Positions 39,651 to 48,766 of a stretch of DNA of 64,000 bases are shown in pieces (the first letter of the stretch is position 1; each line of letters opens with the position of its first letter). This DNA comes from Bin87 sp963663945 (GTDB lineage: Bacteria; Chloroflexota; Dehalococcoidia; Lucifugimonadales; UBA3495). The notes under the pieces were generated by a model, which worked only from the letters and a program-made list of their open reading frames with translations, was not told where the DNA came from and made no database searches. The position numbers were made by a program, and so were the translations under genes. The DNA lies in NCBI GenBank assembly GCA_963663945.1, contig OY760687.1, forward strand, positions 868,001 to 932,000. Reading direction: 5' to 3'.

Positions 39651-40290
39651 CGCTGATGCTCCGCTGTCCAATGTCTCTCACCGCGCCGTTGGCCCGCCAC
39701 GTCATCCGGCGTCTACCGCGCATGCCATGAGGGGAAGATAGCACCCAGTCAACCCACCCGTTTACCGATAAGGCACCGGCGATCTCCAGGACAGTGCGAA
39801 TCCCGTGCTCGTCGGCGGAAACGTCATTTTCAAACCCTCGGGAATGTTGAAAAAGCCGCCTAGATGCCAGGTTCGGCGACGAGTCGGGCGGTGTTGCGGG
39901 ATGGTCAGTCGTTGGCGAATGCACCGTTGATTGATCCGCTTGCCCGCCGCCCCCGCGACTCCGTTTTGTCGCAATCCACCGCTGATCAGTAGCGCGATTT
40001 TGCCGATACCGACATCCTGCTGATCCGGATTGACGAGCAATTGGACTTCGCCAAACTGGTGGTGTCCGGAAAAGCCGCTGTTGTCCCGACTTCGGCAGAG
40101 CCGCCATTGATCCTGAACGGATGATCAGACCGTTGCGCATCTGCACGCTGTACAACATCGCGTCTCTTCCAAGACAGCGCTCGACCGTATTGGAGATCCA
40201 GGCCCACTGCGCGTTCAGTTTCCCGATTATTTCAACGTCAAGTCCCACATGCAGAACACAGGTACGCTGGACGCGTGCTCGGCAACTCAA
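39643..40290 (-). CDS. Doubtful open frame upstream of paralogue 2
   Basis: A 215-codon frame that overlaps the next ATG by eight bases, as coupled genes do. Parts look natural (IIGKLNAQWAWISNTVERCL, GRDAMLYSVQMRNGLIIRSG; DEHGIRTVLEIAGALSVNGW), others do not. It may be a decayed gene or a chance frame. Confidence 0.25.
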   Translation of the reverse strand: MSCRARVQRTCVLHVGLDVEIIGKLNAQWAWISNTVERCLGRDAMLYSVQMRNGLIIRSGSMAALPKSGQQRLFRTPPVWRSPIARQSGSAGCRYRQNRATDQRWIATKRSRGGGGQADQSTVHSPTTDHPATPPDSSPNLASRRLFQHSRGFENDVSADEHGIRTVLEIAGALSVNGWVDWVLSSPHGMRGRRRMTWRANGAVRDIGQRSISDE

Positions 40291-40669
40291 TCGACGGGCA
40301 ATAACGTTGATAGCATGCCTGCAATCGCGGGCGGGCGGGTCAGGACATCAAATGGGTGGACCGGCGTCAAAGGAATGCCACCCGCGCCGGGTCGCCGCCA
40401 TTCCCCCGCAGGACCAACCTTCATAAACACCGGCTCCACCGGCGCAACATTGGCAGTGTGTTCAGGATGGCAAGGCGGGAGTATGCCGCAAGCAGATCCC
40501 AATACGATCCATCTTTGATCGCGTATACCCGCGTCCGTCGGCGCAGGTCGTAAAGAACAGATTTGCCAGTGCCCACGTGCCCACGTCCTGCCCGCCCGGA
40601 CGAACCAGCTGATGATCTCGGCGTTGGTACAGTTCCGAGCTACCCCAAAATGCCTCTTGTCGACGCGCC

Positions 40670-40817
40670 AATAAGCATTTTTGGCCACGGCCGACGTTAC
40701 GTTGGTGTGGACGGTCAGGAAGATGCGGTGTCTCGGGCCCCGGTGTGAACATTGGGATTGACGACATATTGATGCAAATGCGCCCGCAGCTCATGTGCAG
40801 ACAACAGGGAACCAACC
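40670..40817 (+). repeat. Diverged copy of the leader of the NERD-like gene at 42790
   Basis: TTTGGCCACGGCCGA, TGTCTCGGGC and CGGTGTGAACAT with intervening sequence parallel 42655-42789 (TTTGGCTACGGCCGA, TGCCTCGGGC, CGGGGTGAACAT). The two leaders and following gene starts are an old tandem duplication about 2 kb apart. Confidence 0.6.
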
Positions 40818-40957
40818 GTGTCATCTCAAGATCGAGCGTCCCTCGGTGAAGGATGCGGCGCCCAGAATCCGGCCGCCGTCGAGTACAACGACATCGCCTA
40901 CAGCGCCGTGACTGGCTCGACAACTGACGGACGCTATTGGGTCAGGCCATTGACTAG
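40818..40957 (+). pseudogene. N-terminal remnant of a duplicate NERD-like gene, cut by IS5
   Basis: From GTG 40818: MSSQDRASLGEGCGAQNPAA and VEYNDIAYSAVT, similar to the start of the gene at 42790 (MPSEHRPSSDEGGGVYDPIA, FSDIAHSNVPV). Similarity fades after about 30 codons and an IS5 element starts at 40958. Removing the IS leaves the frame open only to a TAG at 41850, so the copy was already truncated or diverged. Confidence 0.5.
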
Positions 40958-41769
40958 GGCGTGTTCACACTAGCGCAGTGCATCAACGATGAGTGCGAAT
41001 GAGATGAACCCGAGGAAGATAACGTCGAGTTTCTCAAAGCGGGAGAAGATGCGGCGAAATCCCTTCATCCTCCGGAACAACCGCTCGATCTCGTTGCGCC
41101 TTTTGTACATTTCTCGGTCATAGTCCCAGGGGTCAACCCGGCTGCTCAGAGGCGGAACCACTGGGGTGAAGCCCAAGTCCAACGCCAACTGGCGGGTCTC
41201 GTCGCCCTGGTACGCCCGGTCCATGAGCAGGAAGGGTCCTGGACTTTGCGGGCCGAGACTGGTCAGCAGCTTGCGGCCTTCCGGTGCATCGTGGGCCTGA
41301 CCCGGAGAGAGCGCGAAGGTTATGGCAGTTCGAGCATTCGCGGCAACCATATGAATCTTGGTGGTCCAGCCGCCTCGGGACTTGCCGATGGATTGAGGCC
41401 CCCCTTTTTGGGGGCGCCCGTACCGTCGGGATGCACCTTGACAATGGTGCTGTCCAGCGCTACCGCTTCGACCTTGATCCGCACAATCTGTTCCCGTTGC
41501 AGGTGTTCAAACACCCGGTCCAGCACTCCATTCTTCGACCAGCGGTTCATCCGCACGTAGATGGTATGCCAGTTGCCAAATCGGGCTGGTAATCCCCGCC
41601 ACTTGCAGCCATGCTCGGCCACGTAAAGGATCGCGTTGAGTACCTGCAAATTGGAAACTTTGACGTTGCCACGCTGCACCGGTAGCACCGGGGCGATACG
41701 TTCGTACTGCGTTTGTGTAATCTCCATACCGGCATCATAACAGCTCATCACTCATAGTGTGAACACGCC
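40958..41769 (-). mobile_element. IS5-family element (IS427-type), 812 bp
   Basis: Terminal inverted repeats GGCGTGTTCACACT (40958-40971) and AGTGTGAACACGCC (41756-41769), flanked by a CTAG target duplication (40954-40957 and 41770-41773). Size, two-frame transposase and CTAG target fit the IS427 group of IS5. Confidence 0.93.
40970..41727 (-). CDS. IS5-family transposase made by -1 frameshifting
   Basis: The first frame starts at ATG 41727 (MEITQTQYERIAPVLPVQRG) and includes VALDSTIVKVHPDGTGAPKK. The second frame carries GPQSIGKSRGGWTTKIHMVA, LLMDRAYQGDETRQLALDLG and RRNEIERLFRRMKGFRRIFS, so the DDE residues (LDST, MDRA, NEIE) are split between frames. The switch is at G GGG GGC (41398-41404 on the plus strand as GCCCCCC), a perfect X-XXX-XXZ slippery heptamer in the correct phase. 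This is the standard expression strategy in IS427 elements, so I treat it as one functional gene. Confidence 0.85.
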
Positions 41770-41773
41770 CTAG

Positions 41774-41998
41774 GCCTGTGCCGGCTGGGATTAATCGGTA
41801 CCGCGTCTGCGGGGAACTGACCATCCCAGTTTTCATAGCAGCGAGCCAATAGCTGTCGACCAGTTTGCGTGACGCTCGGCGAATTACCTTGGGGTCTTGA
41901 CCCGTGTTGGCAGCCAAGTCCTCCGCGGATGCCGGAACCAGTTCGGCCACTGCGGCCAACAACCCGCGTGCGCTGTGGCATCCGTTTGCCTGCACCAT
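41774..41998 (-). pseudogene. Winged-helix fragment, third relative of the 35.8-39.6 kb proteins
   Basis: ATG 41998 with AGGAG seven bases upstream encodes MVQANGCHSARGLLAAVAEL, VPASAEDLAANTGQDPKVIR, RASRKLVDSYWLAAM and TRYRLIPAGTGL, a winged helix ending in the same RY(R/W)(L/M)xPAG strand as paralogue 2 (RYWMTPAG). The IS5 insertion follows; beyond it the frame closes after a few codons. It therefore lacks the rest of the protein. Confidence 0.55.
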
Positions 41999-42159
41999 TC
42001 GAAATCTCCTCTCGGTCCCAATGTTCACATCCGCACCCCTGCCGTAACGGATTGCAGCCCATTTACGTGCCGGTATTCCGGCTGCTGTCATCATCGAAGT
42101 CAACACGGTGGGCCCCTCCCGGTTTGCCAGTAGCCCGAGGGTGAAGAGCCCATGCAATT

Positions 42160-42490
42160 AGTGTAGTGGCGCACTGTTCCCGTTGGATTGGTTTCGGCTG
42201 CGGCCTCGAGCACGTCGCCTGCCGGCTGGGCTTTGATGAGCTTGAGCCGACCGACTGCCCACCCGTCGACTCCTCGTGCCTGTACCGCACCCATCAGGCG
42301 AAGGATCGCCGCCCGATCGGGCAAGACGCCCACCACGTAGGTACGGCGTCGGATTTCCGTGTTCAGTCGCTCCTGGGGATTACCGGACCAAATGTTCTGG
42401 CAAGTGGCAAACCGGGAGGCCGGCGAAACCCAAAGTGTCTGCAGGGCGTCCTTGAGCTTCTGGCCTGCTTGAGAAGTGCACCGGTTGTTG
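42160..42490 (-). pseudogene. Decayed IS256-family transposase C-terminus
   Basis: The minus strand contains VVGVLPDRAAILRLMGAVQA, matching VVGIFPNRSATRRLVGAVLA of the intact IS256 transposase, preceded by a degraded counterpart of the NPLERLNKEIRRR region and followed by RLKLIKAQPAGDVLEAAAE. Multiple frame breaks; relic only. Confidence 0.65.
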
Positions 42491-42789
42491 AGTCACCATC
42501 GCAGCGGCCGTTTAAAACCGCCTGACCTCCGGTGGGCAGTTCCCGCAGCCCCAGGAACCGCGACCGCCCAACCTGAACGCGGCCTACGGTTCGGTTTCGG
42601 TGCGTTTGCGGTCAACCCGAAATTTCCTCGTGCCGTGGTCCCATTCGCAAATTTGGCTACGGCCGATGACAAATTGGTAAGGATGATCAGGACGACGCCG
42701 TGCCTCGGGCGCCGGGGTGAACATCGGGCCTGACCAAACCCCGAAGCAGATACGCCCGCGACCAAAGCGCGAACTACAAGGAGCAAACC

Positions 42790-43359
42790 ATGCCATCTGA
42801 ACATCGGCCATCCTCAGATGAAGGAGGCGGCGTCTACGATCCGATCGCCGACCCCGTGTTCAGCGATATCGCCCACAGCAACGTGCCCGTCTTCACCATC
42901 CGACGATTGTCTCGAACTCTCAACGCGCCCGATCCTGTGTTCATCCTCTGGCTGATCGGAGGCGGTCGCTACTGCCTCACGGTACGGCCGGGCCGCCACG
43001 TTCTCCTGAGGGACGCCTGGCATCTCGATAACGGAGCCGGACTGCAGCGCATCTCGTCGCCCCTGGCCCAGGCCTGGGACGAAGCATTGCTGGCGAGCCG
43101 CGAGGTCCAACGGGTGTTGAAGCGTCGGGCGTCGTTCATGCCGGCGGTGTACTTCCCCGATACCGAACCGAATGCCCACATACGGGAGGTCGCCGAGCGC
43201 AGCCGGGTGGCGGCGATCTGGAAACCGGACGGGGTCGCCCGCCGCCTGGCGGACATCATGGCCGCTGATCCGCAGCACAACCCTCCGAGCAGGGGCCAGG
43301 CGCTGGAGGAACTGACCTCGCTGATCAACCCAAATGCGCGGCCCACCGGGCCGCCCTGA
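42790..43359 (+). CDS. NERD-like protein lacking catalytic residues
   Basis: 189 aa, start MPSEHRPSSDEGGGVYDPIA with AAGGAG seven to eight bases upstream. The core ILWLIGGGRYCLTVRPGRHV, AWDEALLASREVQRVLKRRA, FMPAVYFPDTEP and AAIWKPDGVARRLADIM follows the order of nuclease-related (NERD) domains and of the next gene, but the Asp and Glu-x-Lys positions read differently (LTVRPG where EVKGG is expected). It is probably a non-catalytic relative. Its leader and first 30 codons are duplicated at 40670-40957. First gene of a likely operon with 43428, 43970 and the helicase. Confidence 0.6.
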   Translation: MPSEHRPSSDEGGGVYDPIADPVFSDIAHSNVPVFTIRRLSRTLNAPDPVFILWLIGGGRYCLTVRPGRHVLLRDAWHLDNGAGLQRISSPLAQAWDEALLASREVQRVLKRRASFMPAVYFPDTEPNAHIREVAERSRVAAIWKPDGVARRLADIMAADPQHNPPSRGQALEELTSLINPNARPTGPP

Positions 43360-43427
43360 CCCGTCGCGCGACATTCCACTCAAGCCAACATCACTAGCAA
43401 CATTCAGCCATCAAGGCGCACATTCTC

Positions 43428-43973
43428 ATGAGCGTCACCATTCATCCCAGCTTGCTGTCTGACGAGAGACGCAACGACCCCAGACGCCGCGCAGAAATGA
43501 CCGCCCTGGACCAGTTGACCGCGTCGGACTACCAGGGCACCGCGATCTACGAGTGGTCCGCCGGCCACGGCGTCCAGGAGATAGACGCGCCCATCTGGAT
43601 CCGCGACATGGGCCGGCATGCCCTGCAGGTCAAGGGAGGCACGAACATCATCCGCGACTACAACTGGTTCCTCACGTTGCCCGACGGCACCCTGGAGCAG
43701 AAGCCGTCGCCGGTCTTTCAGACCTGGGACGGGGCCATGACCATGCGCCGGGCGGTGGAGGACGCAATCGGGTTCCAGGTCTACATCATTCCAGTACTGG
43801 TCCTCCCCGACATGGACCCCGATCCCCACGTAACGGCGCTCGCAGCCCAGAAGCATGTCCACGTGGTGTGGAGGGGTGAGGACCTGATGACCCGCCTGGA
43901 CGAGATCGCGACCAGGGAGGTCGTGCGCCACCCGCCTACCCAGGCCATATCGAGAACGAAGTCCACGCCATGA
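43428..43973 (+). CDS. NERD (nuclease-related) domain protein
   Basis: 181 aa. The domain reads HGVQEIDAPIWIRDMGRHAL then QVKGGTNIIRDYNWFLTLPD, SPVFQTWDGAMTMRRAVEDA, FQVYIIPVLVLPDMDPDPHV and HVVWRGEDLMTRLDEIA. This matches NERD domains (EID...EVKGG...PVLVFPD...VVW), except that the Glu of ExK is Gln (QVK). NERD domains belong to the restriction-endonuclease-like fold and are often joined to, or next to, helicases, as here. Whether the Gln form is active is uncertain. The stop overlaps the next start (ATGA). Confidence 0.72.
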   Translation: MSVTIHPSLLSDERRNDPRRRAEMTALDQLTASDYQGTAIYEWSAGHGVQEIDAPIWIRDMGRHALQVKGGTNIIRDYNWFLTLPDGTLEQKPSPVFQTWDGAMTMRRAVEDAIGFQVYIIPVLVLPDMDPDPHVTALAAQKHVHVVWRGEDLMTRLDEIATREVVRHPPTQAISRTKSTP

Positions 43974-44308
43974 TGTACGGGAAACCGTTGGCGCCGGCTA
44001 CGACGGTGCGCAGGGAAGCCCCGGAACCCGTGGCGCCCGCCGTTCCCGCTCAGATGGACCTGGGCAACGCCACAATTGTGATCAACAATTATGGCCCTCT
44101 GATCATATACGCCGGCACGGCAGAAGATATGGCCGCGGTCGTGGCTTCGATCGTGCCGTTGCCGCCGGAGAACCCGGAGTTGCACTCGCCGACAAACACA
44201 GCGCCCTCCGACACGGTGTCTGTCGGGCAAAACCCGCGACCCCTTGGCGACGTGGCAGCCGTGTCCACTCAACTCCCGAAGCCGCCAGGGGCGTCTCAGG
44301 ACCGATAG
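43970..44308 (+). CDS. Small hypothetical protein coupled to the NERD gene
   Basis: 112 aa, start ATG overlapping the preceding stop. A Pro/Ala-rich N-terminus, then NATIVINNYGPLIIYAGTAE and DMAAVVASIVPLPPENPE, then a disordered tail. The middle could be a small beta-alpha module or an oligomerising strand. No known family. Coupling indicates co-expression with the NERD protein. Confidence 0.55.
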   Translation: MMYGKPLAPATTVRREAPEPVAPAVPAQMDLGNATIVINNYGPLIIYAGTAEDMAAVVASIVPLPPENPELHSPTNTAPSDTVSVGQNPRPLGDVAAVSTQLPKPPGASQDR

Positions 44309-44458
44309 TTGCTCAGCGCAAGCGGGGCCGTACCAACCGGAGCCAATCTGCTCGCGCGGTGTTTTCCAGCACCGCATCCTCTACGCCGAGCCGTCGTCGG
44401 CCTGAGTGAACCGGCGGCTTTGCGTCCTCCCTCATCACGACCACCAAACGGAATACGA

Positions 44459-46220
44459 ATGATTAGTCCGGTCATCTAGCGCCTGCACCCGGGTTTCGAC
44501 GCCCGGCAGCTGGAGGTCGTCGCCCACGGCGACGGGCCTCTGCAGGCCGTCGCCGGACCGGGTTCCGGGAAGACAACCTGCATTGCCCTGAGGGCCGCCA
44601 ACCTGGTCCTCACGGACCGGGCCAAGCCCCACGAACTGGCACTCTGCACTTTCACCAAGGAGGCCGCCCGAGAGATGAACACGCGGTTCGCGCACACGTT
44701 ACGGGACGCCGGTTACTCCGGAGACCTATCCCGGGTCGTCATCTGCAGCATTCGCGGCCTGTGCCACCGACTGCTCACCCAATTCGGCAGCGTCATCGGG
44801 CTCCGGTCCGACTACCGGCTGTTGAACACGGGGGAACAACTGCAGCTCATGGAGACCAGTTACGACCGTATTTCCCGCCCCGACCATGCGGTCCTCGCCC
44901 GTGGCAGCGACCGGTGGAGCGATCCGCCGAGCGCGTGCGATGAAGCGCGCCGCTACTTCGACCGCATCTCCGACGACCTGATAGATCCCAATAGACTGAT
45001 TGCATTGGGACTGCCCTTCCCGGCTGCCCCGGGCCGATCCTGCCTCCGCTACGGACAGCTATTGTGGGACCACGGCGCAGCGGACTTCACTCACCTTCAG
45101 ACCTGGGCGCTGGCGCTGCTGGGAGATCCCGATGTCCCTGCCGCCATCAGCGCCGGCGTGCGCCACCTGCTCGTAGACGAACACCAGGACACCAGCCTGG
45201 CACAGGAGCGCTTGCTGCTGAGGTTGACGTCGACGCACCGCAACATTTGCGTAGTCGGCGACGACGACCAGGCCATTTACACTTTTCGCGGCGCGCGGGT
45301 AGACAACATGACGCGGTTCTCCACGCGCGCCCGGCTGCCGGGCGCTTTATCTCACCAATAACTACCGTTCCCACGGCGATATCGTCTCAGCGTACAATCG
45401 CTGGATGTCATCGGGCGACTGGAGCAATCCCGGCGGCATCGACTACCGCTTTCCCAAGACCATCGTGCCCAGCGCCGCGCACGCCAACGACGACTACCCT
45501 CCGGTGGTGTCCATCATCGGCACCGACAAGCTTGACGAGTTGCGCCAACTGGCGGAACTGCTTTCTGCGCTCCGCGCTCGGGGATTCATCACTGATTACC
45601 GCCAGGCGGCCATCCTGCTTCCAAGCGTGAAGGGGCAATATTCCGATCCCTATCTGGCAGCGCACCGGGCCGCTGGCATACCGGTGCACCTGGCCCGGGG
45701 GTGGCACGAACTGGAGGACGATGACATCGTGCCTCGAAAACCGCAGCCACCGAAGGACCACGTGCTGCTCACGACCATCCACCAAGTAAAGGGCAGGGAG
45801 TGGCCGGTGGTCGCGGTGGCCCTGCCCAGCGGGTTCCGGCAGTGGCCGGACCGCCTGAACCGCGACCTTGGCCGGTTTCGTCCCCAACCCGACGGTGAGC
45901 CCGCCGACCGGGTCGACGAATTCGACCTCCGGCGCCAGTACTACGTGGCCTTCTCCCGGGCCAAGCGCCTGCTGGCGCTCACCGCCACCGGTCCCGACCC
46001 ATCCTTCGAGCCGGTGTTGTCCGGCGCACGCATCTGGCCCGATGTGGACCTGGAACGGCTGCATGGCAACGGCGACTTGGTCCAGACCGCCCCGGCGGAC
46101 CGGACGTTCCCCACGGTCATGCACCACGTCGGGCCCATAGGCGTCAGCGTCCACCGCGGCTGCGCCAGCATCATCCTCGCCGGGCGGCTTCAACCGGATC
46201 AACGCGCGCGGTCGGGATGA
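44459..46220 (+). pseudogene. UvrD/Rep-type superfamily I helicase, nonsense codon and frameshift
   Basis: ATG 44459 begins MISPVI, then TAG at 44477, then RLHPGFDARQLEVVAHGDG. Helicase motifs follow: Walker A AVAGPGSGKTT, motif Ib-like TFTKEAAREMNTRF, motif II LLVDEHQDTS, motif III VVGDDDQAIYTFRGARVD. The frame breaks near 45345 and resumes at YLTNNYRSHGDIVSAYNRWM (motif IV), then TIHQVKGREWPVVAVALPS (motif V) and QYYVAFSRAKRLLALT (motif VI), ending at 46220. One missing T and one CAG-to-TAG change would explain both lesions. It unwinds DNA 3'-5' in known relatives. Downstream of the NERD genes, suggesting a nuclease-helicase pair. Confidence 0.8.
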
Positions 46221-46223
46221 CGG

Positions 46224-46352
46224 CTACTCGATCAGCCGCATCTGCACGTCTACCGTTCTGGCGTCGGGGCGCAGGTCGCTCTCGTGGTCTGCACCTCCGG
46301 AGCGATGTTCGGCGGCGATACCCGTATGTTGTTCGGATTTCCTGGCTGCGAC
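46224..46352 (-). pseudogene. ParB-like gene, last 43 codons (separated by IS21 copy D)
   Basis: On the minus strand the frame continues from the piece at 48767 across the deleted element: AARKSEQHTGIAAEHRSGGA, DHESDLRPDARTVDVQMRLI, E, stop at 46224. It is convergent with the helicase pseudogene, three bases apart. Confidence 0.75.
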
Positions 46353-46438
46353 TGATAGACGACAATAAGGAATGCCTCTTGCGCCGACTATTCTTGCCGG
46401 TTGGGATGGTGTAAATCGTCCGGCACGGAGGTGCCGGA

Positions 46439-47941
46439 TTGATCAAGGACCGACAAGTCAGACTTTTGAGGCAAAAACGTATGGAAGGAAAAACACAGGA
46501 GACGGCGGCCGCCATGTCTGGGATGAGCGTGCGCTCGGCGCGCAAATGGCAGAGTGGCCCGTTGCCGTCGGAGACCAAACCGGAGCGCTGGTGGCGCACT
46601 CGGTCCGACCCCTTCGACGGGGTGTGGGAAGAGGAGATTGAGCCCCTGCTGCGGGACGACCCCAAGGGCAAGCTGAAGGCAACGACGATTATCGAATGGC
46701 TGGAGGAGCAGCATCCCGGCCAGTTCAGCACCTCCCAGCTGCGCACGCTGCAACGACGATTACAGGACTGGCGGGCGCTGAATGGTCCGGACCAGGAGGT
46801 GTACTTCCCCCAGGAGCATCCGCCGGGACGGGAGGCCCAGTTTGATTTCACCCACTGCAGCGCCCTGGGAGTGACCGTCGCCGGTGAGCCCTACCCCCAC
46901 CTGCTGTTTCAGCTGATCCTCAGCCACTCGGGCTGGCGCTACGCGGAGGTCGCCGCCGGCGAGACCTTCCTGGCCCTCAAGCAGGGATTACAGAATGCGC
47001 TCTGGGCCCTGGGCGGCGTACCGGAGGTGGTGCGTTCCGACAATACCTCTGCTGCCACCCACGAGATGAAACGCAGCCGAGGCCGGGCGCTAAACGACAA
47101 TTACGCCGCCCTGCTGGACCACTACGGTGTCCGATCCACCCGCATCAATCCTGGCAAGAGCCATGAAAACGGCGTCGCCGAGCACGCCCACTACCGTTTG
47201 AAAGACGCCGTGGACCAGGCCCTCATCCTGCGCGGCAGCCGCGATTTCCACACCGCCGACGACTACGCCGGTTTCGTCCGGAAGATGGTGGAGAAGCGCA
47301 ATCGCCTGGTGCGGGGGAAGCTGGAGCAGGAAATGGCTTGCCTAAGACCCCTGCCGCCAGCCCCCATGCCGGAATACGCCAACTACCAGTCCAAGGTGCG
47401 CCGGTGGAGTACCATCCAGGTGGCGGGACGCAGCTACAGCGTCCCGTCCCGGCTCATTGGCAAGGTGGTACAGATCCGCCTCTATTCCGACCACGTGGAA
47501 GTGTACTACAAGGGCCACTTTGTGGAACGAATGGCGCGCGTGCACGGTGATGGGGAAGTAAACGTCAATTACCGCCACGTCATCAATTCCCTGGTGCGCA
47601 AGCCCGGAGCATTCGCCCGGTACCGGTTCAGGGAGCAGCTGTTTCCCACCTTGCGCTTCCGGCTCACCTACGACGCGCTCAGGCAGTGGCGTGGGGAGCG
47701 CGCCGACGTGGAGTACGTGCGCATCCTGCACCTGGCGGCCACCACCATGGAGGTCATGGTGGACAGCGCCCTGTCGCTGCTGCTGGAGACCGGTCAGCCC
47801 TTCGACTACGCCGAGGTGCGGGAACTGGCCGAGCCCAGGGTGCCCCAGGCTCCGGTGCTGGTCCTCTCTGGGAAGCCGGACCTGAAGATCTACGACGGTC
47901 TGCTCACGAGCAGTACGGCCATGGTGGGGGTGTGCGCATGA
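46439..47941 (+). CDS. istA: IS21-family transposase IstA, copy D
   Basis: 500 aa, identical in protein sequence to copy A as far as I can compare, despite a few silent differences in the DNA. Helix-turn-helix, DDE core, TTG start behind the SD hairpin and stop overlapping istB. Confidence 0.95.
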   Translation: MIKDRQVRLLRQKRMEGKTQETAAAMSGMSVRSARKWQSGPLPSETKPERWWRTRSDPFDGVWEEEIEPLLRDDPKGKLKATTIIEWLEEQHPGQFSTSQLRTLQRRLQDWRALNGPDQEVYFPQEHPPGREAQFDFTHCSALGVTVAGEPYPHLLFQLILSHSGWRYAEVAAGETFLALKQGLQNALWALGGVPEVVRSDNTSAATHEMKRSRGRALNDNYAALLDHYGVRSTRINPGKSHENGVAEHAHYRLKDAVDQALILRGSRDFHTADDYAGFVRKMVEKRNRLVRGKLEQEMACLRPLPPAPMPEYANYQSKVRRWSTIQVAGRSYSVPSRLIGKVVQIRLYSDHVEVYYKGHFVERMARVHGDGEVNVNYRHVINSLVRKPGAFARYRFREQLFPTLRFRLTYDALRQWRGERADVEYVRILHLAATTMEVMVDSALSLLLETGQPFDYAEVRELAEPRVPQAPVLVLSGKPDLKIYDGLLTSSTAMVGVCA

Positions 47942-48729
47942 TGGACACCCCCACCAGCGTGATCCAGGAGCGCATCGGCGAGCTATGCCGCGAATTCAAG
48001 CTGCCCACCATGGGCGCTCAGTCGGTGGCCCGTTTCACTGAGGCTGGCCACGGCGAGGCCCTGTCCACCTTCCTGGAGGTGCTGGAGCAGGAGGCCGAGG
48101 ATCGCCGCCACCGGCGCATCAACCGGCTGCGTCAGGCGTCCCGGCTGCCCTCGGGCAAGACCTGGGAGACCTTCGAGCATCACCGGATGCCCCTGACTCT
48201 TCGTCAACAGATGGACCATCTGGCCCAGGGCAGTTTCGTGGAACACGGCGTCAACGTGCTGGCCTTCGGGCTCCCCGGCACCGGCAAGACCCACGCCCTA
48301 TGCGCTCTGGGCCACCGCCTGGTGGAAGCCGGACACTCCGTCCTCTTCGCTCCAGCCTACCGCCTGGTGCAGGACCTCCTCGCCGCCAAGCGCGACTTCG
48401 ACCTGCCCCGACAACTGCGCAAGCTGGACAACTTCGACTTCCTCCTCCTGGACGATCTCGGCTACCTGCCCCAGGGGGCCGAGGAGTCCGAGGTCCTCTT
48501 CACCCTCATCGCCGAACGCTACGAACGCCGGTCCCTGGGCATCACGTCCAACCTGGTCTTCTCCGAGTGGGAGCGCATCTTCGCCAACCCCATGGCTACC
48601 GCCGCAGCGATTGACCGGGTGGTCCACCACTCCGTCATCCTGGAATTCGACGTCCCCAGCTACCGGACTGACGCAGCACAGCAACGCGGCGAGACTGCTG
48701 CGGCCGAGGAGGTGAACCGGCAAAACTAA
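47938..48729 (+). CDS. istB: IS21-family helper ATPase IstB, copy D
   Basis: 263 aa AAA+ ATPase, Walker A GLPGTGKTH, Walker B LLLDDLGYLP, short C-terminus (AEEVNRQN) of the A/D sub-lineage. Confidence 0.95.
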   Translation: MMDTPTSVIQERIGELCREFKLPTMGAQSVARFTEAGHGEALSTFLEVLEQEAEDRRHRRINRLRQASRLPSGKTWETFEHHRMPLTLRQQMDHLAQGSFVEHGVNVLAFGLPGTGKTHALCALGHRLVEAGHSVLFAPAYRLVQDLLAAKRDFDLPRQLRKLDNFDFLLLDDLGYLPQGAEESEVLFTLIAERYERRSLGITSNLVFSEWERIFANPMATAAAIDRVVHHSVILEFDVPSYRTDAAQQRGETAAAEEVNRQN

Positions 48730-48766
48730 TCGACGATAAATCGGCAAGAATGGTTGACGCGGGACA

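Larger units (their letters stand above)
46353..48766 (+). mobile_element. IS21-family element, copy D (2414 bp)
   Basis: Same ends as the other copies, with a perfect target duplication GCGAC (46348-46352 and 48767-48771). Same length as copy A and nearly identical to it. It interrupts a ParB-like gene near its 3' end. Confidence 0.97.

Noticed and set aside
48298..48766. C-terminal part of the 510-aa minus-strand frame
   Set aside because: Antisense to istB of copy D; the true ParB-like C-terminus is at 46224-46352.
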